Assembly: GCF_004354985.1 (NCBI RefSeq) | Contig: NZ_SMSK01000015.1 | Location: 106,331-170,330, forward strand | DNA: 64,000 nucleotides | Reading direction: 5' to 3' | Source of the DNA: Segetibacter sp. 3557_3 | GTDB taxonomy: Bacteria; Bacteroidota; Bacteroidia; Chitinophagales; Chitinophagaceae | Shown: positions 35,802-44,021 of the stretch, piece after piece | Position numbering within the stretch: position 1 is the stretch's first letter | Layout of the letters: every line of letters begins with the position of its first letter | Notes under the pieces: model-generated | What the model saw: the letters and a program-made list of their open reading frames with translations, nothing else | Told to the model about the DNA's origin: nothing | Databases searched by the model: none | Translations under genes and position numbers: made by a program

Positions 35802-36788
35802 ATGATCATCGACAAGCTTAAAGCGTTTGGAGGACTGTTAAAACAGGCGGGTCAAGGATTTATGCGTGATAAAGTCCCAAAGCTGAGCGCTTCCCTCTCC
35901 TATTATACGCTGTTTTCCCTCGGACCTGTGCTGTTGGTGGTCATCTTTTTCGCAGACCTGTTTTATGGTGAGGATGCAATCAAGGGTGCATTGTTTGGAC
36001 AATTAAAGGGACTTGTGGGCGAAGGTGCCGCAGCCCAAATACAAACGATCATCCAGAACGCAGCAATTACGGGTAGTACCCTTACCACGGTCATCAGTTT
36101 CGTTACGTTGATTATTGGGGCAACCAGTGTATTTACCGAGATCCAGGACTCAATCAACAGCATATGGAAACTCAAAATCAAAGAAGGGGCCAGTTGGAAA
36201 CTCACGGTAAAAAGCCGCCTCACCTCCTTTTCCCTCGTTGTAAGCCTTGGCTTTTTGCTACTGGTTTCCCTGATATTAAACAGCCTGATCGAAGGTTTAA
36301 TGGGCGCACTACAGCGGCGGTTCCCCGAAGTGACTGTAGTGGCACTTTACCTGATCAATCTGGCCGTTACCTTATTGATCACCTCTACCCTTTTCGGGAT
36401 CATCTTTAAGGTCCTTCCGGATGCCCGGGTTAAGTGGAAGGATGTTGCTGTGGGCTCCATCTTCACCGCCGTTCTGTTTATGTTGGGTAAGTTTGGCATC
36501 ACCTATTATATCACCAGCAGCAAAATAGGAACGGCTTACGGTACTGCAGGTTCGGTGGTTATCCTGTTGCTATGGGTTTACTATTCCTCCATGATTTTGT
36601 ACTTCGGCGCAGAGTTCACCAAAGCGTATGCGCTGAAGTTTGGAGACAAGATCCGACCTAAGGTTTATGCAACCACCTTTCAACAGGTGAACATTGAAAG
36701 CGACAGCGAAAGCATACAGGAAAACGAGACCGATGAAAAACGGACCCAGGCGGCACTAGAGCGTGCAAAGAAGAAGCGAGTGCTTTAA
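35802..36788 (+). CDS. YihY/BrkB family membrane protein
   Basis: About 328 residues with the YihY/BrkB pattern: an N-terminal amphipathic part, KVPKLSASLSYYTLFSLGPVLLVVIFF (first helix), then six hydrophobic segments in total up to about residue 275, with IIGATSVFTEIQDSINSIWKLK and the closing GTAYGTAGSVVILLLWVYYSSMILYFGAEFTKAYA, the most conserved part. The tail is charged and acidic/basic. The family is thought to be transporters; it is not ribonuclease BN. I chose the ATG at 35802; the frame extends to 35691 without matching the family. Confidence 0.92.
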   Translation: MIIDKLKAFGGLLKQAGQGFMRDKVPKLSASLSYYTLFSLGPVLLVVIFFADLFYGEDAIKGALFGQLKGLVGEGAAAQIQTIIQNAAITGSTLTTVISFVTLIIGATSVFTEIQDSINSIWKLKIKEGASWKLTVKSRLTSFSLVVSLGFLLLVSLILNSLIEGLMGALQRRFPEVTVVALYLINLAVTLLITSTLFGIIFKVLPDARVKWKDVAVGSIFTAVLFMLGKFGITYYITSSKIGTAYGTAGSVVILLLWVYYSSMILYFGAEFTKAYALKFGDKIRPKVYATTFQQVNIESDSESIQENETDEKRTQAALERAKKKRVL

Positions 36789-37248
36789 GTCATCCAGCAA
36801 TTAAAAAAGGCCATTTTAATTCACTTCACGGTTCGGGATTAATGTGCAATCAATACAATGCTGCCCGGCAGATCCGGACTGAACTTCGTTCTCGCTTCGG
36901 TATAATGGGCCGCATTCCGGTTTTGGATGCTGAGGGATAGTGCACATCGTGGGAACGTTTACGACAGATTGTTCCTGGCCTGAAATGCAACTGGCTCCGC
37001 TGACACTTAACCGGAAGAAAACGATTAGTCAGCTTGATCAGGTCATGTTGGATGAACCCCGACCCACCCAAGTGAACGTTCCTGAAAAGACCTCGTTTAC
37101 TTGACTGCAGCTATGTAGATAGCGGATAACCAGGCACCTCGCCAGACTTACGTCTGAGCAACCAATGCGCCCTGCTAATCGTACAGAACCTTTGTTTTGG
37201 AAAGCGCATCATACCTGTAAACATCACAACCTTCAATATACAACGTGC
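36789..37248. other. Intergenic region, nothing recognised
   Basis: 460 bases. A weak hairpin AATTAAAA…TTTTAATT at about 36799-36823 follows the BrkB stop and might help termination. The rest has no coding frame resembling a protein and no clear promoter. Confidence 0.4.
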
Positions 37249-38697
37249 ATGGTCAAATCTCTTGCAGCTTCATTCCTGGTGGTTTTCTGCAACCTCCTTA
37301 CCAGTGCCCAAAGCCTGGTACCGGGCTTTAGTAAAACCGAATACATTAATCTCATGAAAGTGTCTGCGCAGTTTGGTGACTCGGTGTATGCTGCTGCCAT
37401 TCCTCCGCCGACAGGTTACCGGCTTATCTACCCTTCACCGGTAGTTGGCTTACAAAATAGGTGGCAATTGTGGATGACTGACAAAGGTATACCGGTAATC
37501 AGCATCCGCGGCACCACCCGTGATGAGACCAGCTGGCTTGCAAACTTTTATGCTGCTATGGTGCCCGCAAAAGGAGAACTTCAGTTGTCTGCAACCGAAA
37601 AGTTTCGTTATGAGCTGGCTACCAATCCACGGGCAGCAGTGCATGTTGGCTGGCTGGTAAGTACGGGCTTTTTGGTAAAGGACATCATGCCAAAGCTTGA
37701 CTCTTTATACCGTGCAAACCACAAAGAACTGTTGATTGTCGGTCATAGCCAGGGTGGCGGAATCGGTTATTTACTGACCGCCTACCTGTACAATCTGCAA
37801 CGCCAAAAGGGCCTTCCTGCAGACATGCGTTTCAAGACCTATTGCAGCGCTGGTCCGAAGCCGGGAAACCTGTATTTCGCATATGATTACGAGGCTATGA
37901 CCCAGGCCGGTTGGGCATATAATGTGGTAAACTCCACGGACTGGGTCCCGGAGTCGCCGGTATCGATCCAGACGTCTGCTGATTTCAACAACATCAATCC
38001 ATTTGCTAATGCAAAAGGGGTGATTCGTAAGCAGGGATTTTTTAAACGGCTAGCCTTAAACTACGCTTATCGAAAGCTTACCCGCAACAACGAAAAGGCA
38101 GTGCATAACTACCAGCGCTTTCTAGGAGGCTACGTAGTCAGGTCTGTTAAGAAACAATTGCCGGGCTTTGTAGAACCGGAATATGCCAATACGAACAACT
38201 ATGCCCGTACCGGGAACACGATCACACTTGTGCCGGACTCTGCTTATTACCAACTGTACAAGCAGGAAAAAGACAGGGTGTTTGTAAACCACTTTCATGC
38301 ACCTTACCTGTACCTTGCTGAGCGACTCTCCATGCCCGGAGCCGATGACAGCACTGGTGGGCAACTCAGCGGATCCTGGCTCCTGCGGAACATCACTGAC
38401 TCGAAAGTATCGATGGATAGCCTATACCAAAACAGGAAGCCCCTGCTGATCATCAACCAGGAAACCGGAACGATAAAGGGAAATACCGGATGCAATTCGT
38501 TGAGCGGGAAAGTAGATGTTTCGGCCAACAGCATCCGCGTGGGCGCGCCCCTTGCAACAACAAGGATGTTTTGCCCGGGACAGGGTGAGCAAACCTTCCT
38601 GGCAGCACTTAGAAAGGTCAACCGCTTTGCTATAGCCGGCCAGGTTCTAACCTTGTTAGCGGATGATGTTACTGTTATGCAATTGGTGCGGCAGTAG
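37249..38697 (+). CDS. Secreted class 3 lipase-like protein fused to a META domain
   Basis: About 482 residues. A signal peptide (SLAASFLVVFCNLLTSAQS) is followed by a lipase class 3 fold (about 25-340): GIPVISIRGTTRDETSWLANFYAAM and the nucleophile elbow GHSQGGGIGYLLTAYL. From about residue 385 a META/HslJ domain follows: LSGSWLLRNI, GNTGCNSLSGKV, LATTRMFCPG, which in other proteins is linked to outer-membrane stress or drug resistance. The start at 37249 gives the signal peptide; the open frame reaches 37165. The combination is unusual. Confidence 0.85.
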   Translation: MVKSLAASFLVVFCNLLTSAQSLVPGFSKTEYINLMKVSAQFGDSVYAAAIPPPTGYRLIYPSPVVGLQNRWQLWMTDKGIPVISIRGTTRDETSWLANFYAAMVPAKGELQLSATEKFRYELATNPRAAVHVGWLVSTGFLVKDIMPKLDSLYRANHKELLIVGHSQGGGIGYLLTAYLYNLQRQKGLPADMRFKTYCSAGPKPGNLYFAYDYEAMTQAGWAYNVVNSTDWVPESPVSIQTSADFNNINPFANAKGVIRKQGFFKRLALNYAYRKLTRNNEKAVHNYQRFLGGYVVRSVKKQLPGFVEPEYANTNNYARTGNTITLVPDSAYYQLYKQEKDRVFVNHFHAPYLYLAERLSMPGADDSTGGQLSGSWLLRNITDSKVSMDSLYQNRKPLLIINQETGTIKGNTGCNSLSGKVDVSANSIRVGAPLATTRMFCPGQGEQTFLAALRKVNRFAIAGQVLTLLADDVTVMQLVRQ

Positions 38698-38710
38698 AAT
38701 GGATGATGGG

Positions 38711-38750
38711 TATTGGGGTATTGAGGTATTAAGGTATTGAGGTATTGAGG
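38711..38750. repeat. Tandem array of five 8-base units (TATTGAGG)
   Basis: Units: TATTGGGG, TATTGAGG, TATTAAGG, TATTGAGG, TATTGAGG. It lies between the convergent ends of the lipase-META and polygalacturonase genes. An 8-base unit would shift frame if read in a gene, but here it lies outside both genes. Confidence 0.75.
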
Positions 38751-38766
38751 AGTTGAAAATTCTTAC

Positions 38767-40209
38767 CTATTTAACGCTTTCGGGTGCCCTGGCCAACTTC
38801 CCATTAATGACTACGCTTTTAAACTCGGCGTTGGTTATGTAGTCGGTTTGCATAGGTGTTTTTACGCCTCGTATATTGCAGTTGACCATTTTTAGATGTT
38901 GTACCGGCGATGCTTTGTATGCCTTTACAAACAGGCCAAAGTCTCCACCCTTTTCAACATCGAGGTTTTCAACCCAGATGTTGCGAATGGTTGGCATAAA
39001 GTTGCCCGGTTGTTCATAAAACATATTACACGTTACCGCCGCATCCCGGTAAGTTCCCACTTTCACATCTTTCATAAACACGTTTTCAATTACGCCACCC
39101 CGGCTTGAGCTGGTTTTTAAGCGCAGGATCCGGTCGAGATTAGGACTATCCATCGAGCAGTTGATGGCAAAAATATTTCTGGCTCCACCCGAAATCTCAC
39201 TGCCAATCACCACCCCACCATGACCATCTTTCATAATACAGTTTTCAATGATGTGGTTCTCTGCTGGTCTGCCAATGGTTCTGCCGTCTTCATCCCTTCC
39301 CGATTTGATGGCAATGCAATCATCACCCGTATCAAAATAACAATTGCTTATAAGTACGTTTTTACACGACTCCGGATCAACCCCGTCGGTATTCGGACCG
39401 TGCGCGATAATCGTAACCCGGTCGATGGTGACGTTTTCACATAATACCGGGTTTACGTTCCACATGGGGGAATTGATCATCTTAACACCCGAAATCAGGA
39501 TGTTTTTGCAATTGTAAGGTTGTATAAAGTTGGGGCGCAAATAACTGCTGTCGCCGAAGATCCTTGTTCTTGCATCTTTTTTATGGTGGTTGTATTCATG
39601 CAGCAGGGTGCGCGCCTTCACCTGTTTCGATGGCCGGCCGGCATTCCACGACCACCAGGTGGTACGGTCGGCGCCTCCATCCAGCGTGCCATTACCGGTG
39701 ATGGCGATATTCTCCTGGCCATACGCATAAATCAGGGCGGAATAGTTCATCAGCTCCATACCTTCCCAGCGGGTGAAGACAATAGGATAGTCTTTTGGGT
39801 CAGGACTGAAAACAATTTTAGCGCTATCCGCCAGATGAAGGTTGACATTACTCATTAGGTGTATGGCACCGGTTAACCAGCTACCCACCGGAACCACTAC
39901 CCTGCCGCCGCCACGCTTGTTGCAGGCGGCGATTGCCTTACTAAAAGCTGCAGTATTGAGGGTTTTACCACCTTCGACCGCACCATAATCTGTGATCGGA
40001 AACTCGCGCGATGCAAATTTTGGGGGTCTTATCTGCGTCCTGATCTTTGCCATCTCCCCTAAAGGTTCTGCATTCGTTTTCCACACTACTCTTGCCTGCT
40101 GAGCTTGTGAGGGCGCAACCACAAAGCTTAGCAGAAGGACAGTTAGACCAACCTTAACTTGTTTGGTTGATTTATCAAAAAAACGTTTTAAGCAAACTTT
40201 ATGCTTCAT
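38767..40209 (-). CDS. Polygalacturonase-like glycoside hydrolase, family GH28
   Basis: 480 residues. A signal peptide (VGLTVLLLSFVVAPSQA) precedes a right-handed beta-helix with all four GH28 signatures: NTDGVDP (about 273-279), GDDCIAIKSG, GHGGVVIGSE and RLKTS. The catalytic Asp residues are present. GH28 enzymes hydrolyse galacturonan or rhamnogalacturonan, outside the cytoplasm. It is the last gene of a minus-strand cluster with a CE12-like acetylesterase 138 bases upstream, which favours rhamnogalacturonan or acetylated pectin as target. Confidence 0.93.
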   Translation of the reverse strand: MKHKVCLKRFFDKSTKQVKVGLTVLLLSFVVAPSQAQQARVVWKTNAEPLGEMAKIRTQIRPPKFASREFPITDYGAVEGGKTLNTAAFSKAIAACNKRGGGRVVVPVGSWLTGAIHLMSNVNLHLADSAKIVFSPDPKDYPIVFTRWEGMELMNYSALIYAYGQENIAITGNGTLDGGADRTTWWSWNAGRPSKQVKARTLLHEYNHHKKDARTRIFGDSSYLRPNFIQPYNCKNILISGVKMINSPMWNVNPVLCENVTIDRVTIIAHGPNTDGVDPESCKNVLISNCYFDTGDDCIAIKSGRDEDGRTIGRPAENHIIENCIMKDGHGGVVIGSEISGGARNIFAINCSMDSPNLDRILRLKTSSSRGGVIENVFMKDVKVGTYRDAAVTCNMFYEQPGNFMPTIRNIWVENLDVEKGGDFGLFVKAYKASPVQHLKMVNCNIRGVKTPMQTDYITNAEFKSVVINGKLARAPESVK

Positions 40210-40347
40210 GTGATTAGTAATTAAGCTGAACCGGATCGTAATGATGAAAGTCTATCAAACCAATGCAGGTACCTGTTATGGGGACCAGCGTTTATGAGTC
40301 AGTCAGGTCATTGGCACAAACCGGTTGTTATTCGTGATTGTTGATTA

Positions 40348-41148
40348 TTATCTCGCAGCAACTTCTCGCCGGATGATCCGTTCTGCTAAATCAAGCTTCA
40401 ATAGCCTTATTTCTGCCAGTACAATCTCAGCCATCTTCCGGGCGCCAAAATCGCTGAAATGGGTATCGTCGTGCATACCCGCAGGATATTGCGGAGTTTC
40501 ACCTGCCTCAAAATTGAGGTAGAGGTATTTTGAAAATCCCGGTCCTAATTTTTGCAACAGTTCACGACTCCTTGTGTCGAGGTCTACCAAGGGCACCTTG
40601 TATTCGGCGGCAACTTCTGCAACCATTTTTGAATAGGGCTGATGTACCGCCTGCGGCTTACCATTGTCACCAAACTTGCGGCGGGTTACCGGAGTTACCA
40701 GCACCGGAGTTGCCTTTTTCCTCCTTGTATCATTGACATAAACAATCAGGTTTTTCTTATAATCTTCCGGCGATGCAAACCTGGCCGGATGGGCAGCCGA
40801 ATTTGCAGCATCATTGTGTCCGAACTGTATAAACACATAATCACCCTCGCCGAGGTTTTCAACAATGGGCTTCCACAAGTTCTCAGTCATAAACGATTTG
40901 GAACTTCTTCCACCCCTGGCGTGGTTGCGGACAATTACTGTTGAGTCGAAGTAATTAGCGAACGGCATCCCCCAACCAGCCTGAGGAAACCTAGTATTAT
41001 CGTACAGGCACATGGTGGAGTCGCCAATAAGGTAAACTCTGATCTTTTTGCCATCGGGATAAGCAAACCCCGCGAGCACAAAAAACATGATGATTGCACA
41101 CACCCTATAACGGTGGCGATAGCACCATAACCAAAGAGATCGATACAT
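40348..41148 (-). CDS. Rhamnogalacturonan acetylesterase-like SGNH hydrolase (CE12)
   Basis: 266 residues: a signal-anchor-like segment (CAIIMFFVLAGFA), then block I GDSTMCLYD with the nucleophile Ser, block II Gly in HARGGRSSKSF, block III QFGHNDAAN with Asn, and block V DDTHFSDFGARKMA with the Asp-His pair. GDSTM rather than GDSL is typical for CE12. It removes acetyl groups from pectin backbones. It lies between the DUF6807 and GH28 genes, all on the minus strand. Confidence 0.92.
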   Translation of the reverse strand: MYRSLWLWCYRHRYRVCAIIMFFVLAGFAYPDGKKIRVYLIGDSTMCLYDNTRFPQAGWGMPFANYFDSTVIVRNHARGGRSSKSFMTENLWKPIVENLGEGDYVFIQFGHNDAANSAAHPARFASPEDYKKNLIVYVNDTRRKKATPVLVTPVTRRKFGDNGKPQAVHQPYSKMVAEVAAEYKVPLVDLDTRSRELLQKLGPGFSKYLYLNFEAGETPQYPAGMHDDTHFSDFGARKMAEIVLAEIRLLKLDLAERIIRREVAAR

Positions 41149-41198
41149 ATGGATTTATTAACGGAGAAACTAAGAAGTGTAGATGACCAATACGGCTC

Positions 41199-41230
41199 CG
41201 GGACAATTATCCGATTTGGATATTGTCCCG
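41199..41230. other. Long hairpin upstream of the CE12-like gene
   Basis: CGGGACAATTATCC and GGATATTGTCCCG pair over 13 bases with one bulged T and a GATTT loop. There is no T-run on either strand, so it is unlikely to be a plain terminator; it sits 50 bases upstream of the acetylesterase start and could be a leader structure or part of the adjacent repeat. Confidence 0.55.
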
Positions 41231-41289
41231 AACCGCAAGGTGTGAACATGTTTATTTGAAGTAAGCCCGGGCTCCGTAATAAACCAATA

Positions 41290-41310
41290 GTACAAGAGTG
41301 CGACGCAAGT
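41290..41310. repeat. Dispersed 'TTGCGTCGCA' repeat, copy at 41.3 kb (inverted)
   Basis: GTACAAGAGTGCGACGCAA; its complement reads TTGCGTCGCACTCTTGTAC, identical over 19 bases to the copy at 61.1 kb. On the minus strand GGTACC lies about 50 bases before the core, as it also precedes the core at 29.4 kb. Confidence 0.6.
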
Positions 41311-41427
41311 AAAGCTTCATCGCCAACCAAAAGCCCGGTACCAAAAAAAACCTGTTATCAGCAACCCGGGTTTCCCGATGTTTTAACCGGGATTGCTTCG
41401 TTGCACTGCCAATTACAAACAGGCAAA

Positions 41428-42468
41428 TTATTTGCCGAAAGCTGTTGCGGCGGTATTCAGTTGCGCAGGGGTTGGTAGTGTACCATTGTTTATAATGACC
41501 TGGTAGCGGAACGTAACCGACTTACCCGGATCGAGCGAATAGTTCAGCTTTTCTTTGCCACCACTTAAAGCTTCCTGGCCCAGTGGATTTGCGGCAAACA
41601 AGCCATAGCCACGGGCATGCCAGTAAGTAGGATAACCCGGGTTTGAAGGATGATCAACAATGGTGATCGCAACGGGCTCGCCTTTCTTTTTGCCATACAT
41701 CATACACCATTTGCCGCGGGTACCCCAAACATCGTTGCCGGTTTTGCCTTCGCTGGTTAGGAATGTTCCGGTAACCCCTTCGTTGTTTAACACGGCAACC
41801 TTTGTAGGAACGCCCTGGGCATCGGTATAGATCTCTGGTTTGTCGGAAGGAATTTCCAGTTCGCGGCTCACCCGAACGCCCAATACCCCCTCTTTATTGT
41901 CCTTAAATGACACCCGTTCTTTTTGCGCGGTAAGCGTGCCCACTCTTTCGATGGTGCGGCTATTTGCATTTCCCCTGAACGTAAAAGCAGTTTGCTCTTT
42001 TAGCAACACGTTGCCCTTGCTGTCTACCCAATCGGCCTCTACCACCAGTGTGCCCTTGTCTTTGCCATTTTCGGTTTTTACAATCCGGCGGTGGCGAATG
42101 CTGCCAAACTTTGGCTTGTCTTCGGGTTTAATTGCGTACGAATTGTTCCAGAAGTCGAGCCCGTTTACATCGCCATAGTTAAACCAAAGCCCGATATGAT
42201 GCGGGTGATCGGTTCGCTCATTAGGCTGGCTATTTAATGGAAACCCGCGGGTGACCAGTGTACCCGATGCGGTGTGCAGGGGATACAATACGGGTTTGTC
42301 GATATCGCTCTTGTACAGGTAGGAGGTAAACAATTTTCCATCGATCATTACATCCACTTTTTGCGCTTTGTCGTCCTGCACAAACCTGACTTCCCGTTGT
42401 GCTGATGCAGCTGCAAACAAAAAGAGTTGAAACACAGCAAGGCTCATTGTCTTAAGTATGCGTATCAT
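41428..42468 (-). CDS. DUF6807 (PmoA-like) family secreted protein
   Basis: About 346 residues with signal peptide (SLAVFQLFLFAAASA). The body reads FTSYLYKSDIDKPVLYPLHTASGTLVTRGFPLNSQPNERTDHPHHIGLWFNYGDVNGLDFWNN in spread pieces, the DUF6807 signature, and NPGYPTYWHARGYGLFAANPLG near the end. The family is often labelled 'PmoA' but has no methane-oxidation role; it accompanies carbohydrate oxidoreductases. It starts 16 bases after the Gfo/Idh/MocA stop, so the two form an operon. I chose the ATG at 42468, which gives a signal peptide. Confidence 0.88.
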   Translation of the reverse strand: MIRILKTMSLAVFQLFLFAAASAQREVRFVQDDKAQKVDVMIDGKLFTSYLYKSDIDKPVLYPLHTASGTLVTRGFPLNSQPNERTDHPHHIGLWFNYGDVNGLDFWNNSYAIKPEDKPKFGSIRHRRIVKTENGKDKGTLVVEADWVDSKGNVLLKEQTAFTFRGNANSRTIERVGTLTAQKERVSFKDNKEGVLGVRVSRELEIPSDKPEIYTDAQGVPTKVAVLNNEGVTGTFLTSEGKTGNDVWGTRGKWCMMYGKKKGEPVAITIVDHPSNPGYPTYWHARGYGLFAANPLGQEALSGGKEKLNYSLDPGKSVTFRYQVIINNGTLPTPAQLNTAATAFGK

Positions 42469-42484
42469 CTTATTGTTCTTCTGA

Positions 42485-43858
42485 TTATGATTGATATGAT
42501 TTAAAAGGCTGGAACGGCTTTCCACCAACCATGATTTCCTGTGTTTTTTCATCGAAGACTGCCTTCTGCCCGGTAAGTACCGCAGCATTGGTCATGATGG
42601 TTGCTATGGAATGGCTATAACCTGCCTCTACGGGCGCATTTGGTTGCTTGCGGCTGCGAACACATTCCATCCAGTTGCGGATGTGGTTAGAGGTGAGTTT
42701 ATCGCCCCCGGTGTCGGCCGAAGCGATCACGGGTTCAACCACCGACAAACTTGACTCGGGTAATAGGAACGGCTTTAAGCCAGCGGGTGTAGCTGCCCGC
42801 TCGGGAAGACCACCATTTGGTGAAACCTTGTTGGTGTTCAGGTTTAGCTCGCCGCCATTGGAATAATAAATCTCGGCCGGCCGTTCGCTGCCGTTGTGCA
42901 TACGTGAGCCAAAGGTTACCTGGAAACCATTTGAAGGATCGTTTACCGGACCATAGTCGAACACTGCATAGATGGTATCCCAGTTTTTGCGGCCATCTTT
43001 CCACTTGTAGATGCCACCGTTTGCTACAACACTACGCGGATGCTGGAGCCCACTGAACCAATGCACGGTATCAATCTGGTGGCTCATCCACTGACCAGGC
43101 AAACCTGACGAATAGGGCCAGAATAAGCGAAACTCGAGGTACTTCCTGGGGTCAAACGACTCAAACGGGCGGTTCATGAGGTAGCGTTTCCAATCGGTGT
43201 CTTCCTGCCTTAGTTCTGCCACCGCTTCGGGTCTGCGCCAGCGCATGGGTTGGTTTACGTTCCAGGTTAGCTCCACCATCGTGATGTCGCCAAACTTTCC
43301 TGATTTGATAAATTGTTCCGCAACATGATAGTTTGAACCACTGCGTCGCTGCGATCCAATCTGCACAATCCGGTCCGAAGCTTTTATGCCTTTCAGTGCC
43401 GCACGATTGTCTTCCATTGTTTCGGCAAATGGCTTTTCGCAATACACATCGCAGCCAGCTTTAACCGCTTCGAGGGCATGAAGCGCGTGTTGGAAATCGG
43501 CAGTACTCACAAAAACGGCATCAACCAGTTTCTTATCATACATTTCCTCGTTATTCCTGCACGCAGTAATGTCGTGCTGCATCTTTTCTTTCCATAATGC
43601 GGCACCGGCTTCCCGTCTTTTGTTCCAGATGTCTGAAACCGCAACCACATCAAAATTCAATTCTTTATAGTGGTTCATAAAACAGGGAACATGCGAGCTG
43701 CGGTGGCGGTCGGCAAAGCCGACTACACCAACCCTAACGCGATCATTGGCTCCAATGATCCGGTTATAACTTTGTGCGCTCCAACCCATCTGGGTGGCCA
43801 GGACCCCTGCTCCTGCGAGCGCTGAATTTTTGATGAAATCACGGCGTGTATTATTCAT
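42485..43858 (-). CDS. Gfo/Idh/MocA family oxidoreductase with Tat signal
   Basis: About 457 residues. It begins NNTRRDFIKNSALAGAGVLATQ, a twin-arginine signal, so it is exported folded with its cofactor. The Rossmann part reads RVRVGVVGFADRHRSSH, unusual for lacking the GxGxxG run, then DAVFVSTADFQHALHALEAVKAGCDVYCEKPFAET with the EKP motif. Members oxidise or rearrange sugars with NAD(P). The ATG at 43858 is used because it begins the Tat signal; the frame extends to 43990. It is in an operon with DUF6807. Confidence 0.92.
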   Translation of the reverse strand: MNNTRRDFIKNSALAGAGVLATQMGWSAQSYNRIIGANDRVRVGVVGFADRHRSSHVPCFMNHYKELNFDVVAVSDIWNKRREAGAALWKEKMQHDITACRNNEEMYDKKLVDAVFVSTADFQHALHALEAVKAGCDVYCEKPFAETMEDNRAALKGIKASDRIVQIGSQRRSGSNYHVAEQFIKSGKFGDITMVELTWNVNQPMRWRRPEAVAELRQEDTDWKRYLMNRPFESFDPRKYLEFRLFWPYSSGLPGQWMSHQIDTVHWFSGLQHPRSVVANGGIYKWKDGRKNWDTIYAVFDYGPVNDPSNGFQVTFGSRMHNGSERPAEIYYSNGGELNLNTNKVSPNGGLPERAATPAGLKPFLLPESSLSVVEPVIASADTGGDKLTSNHIRNWMECVRSRKQPNAPVEAGYSHSIATIMTNAAVLTGQKAVFDEKTQEIMVGGKPFQPFKSYQS

Positions 43859-44021
43859 AATGGCAATTGAGGTGAGAACTAATATAGTTGACTGAATTTC
43901 GAAAGAAAGAGCGGTAATGGCTTGTAAAAGAAGCCAGGATAAAGCGTTGATGTAATTCCCATTTTCTTGTGGCTGAAGTACAACAAGCAAGGTGTTTACT
44001 TATGAAATCCGGCAAAAGGTA

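Noticed and set aside
38711..38750. CRISPR-like array
   Set aside because: Eight-base units without spacers; a simple tandem repeat.
41199..41230. Intrinsic terminator for the DUF6807 gene
   Set aside because: The stem is strong but neither side has a T-run and it lies about 200 bases past the stop codon.
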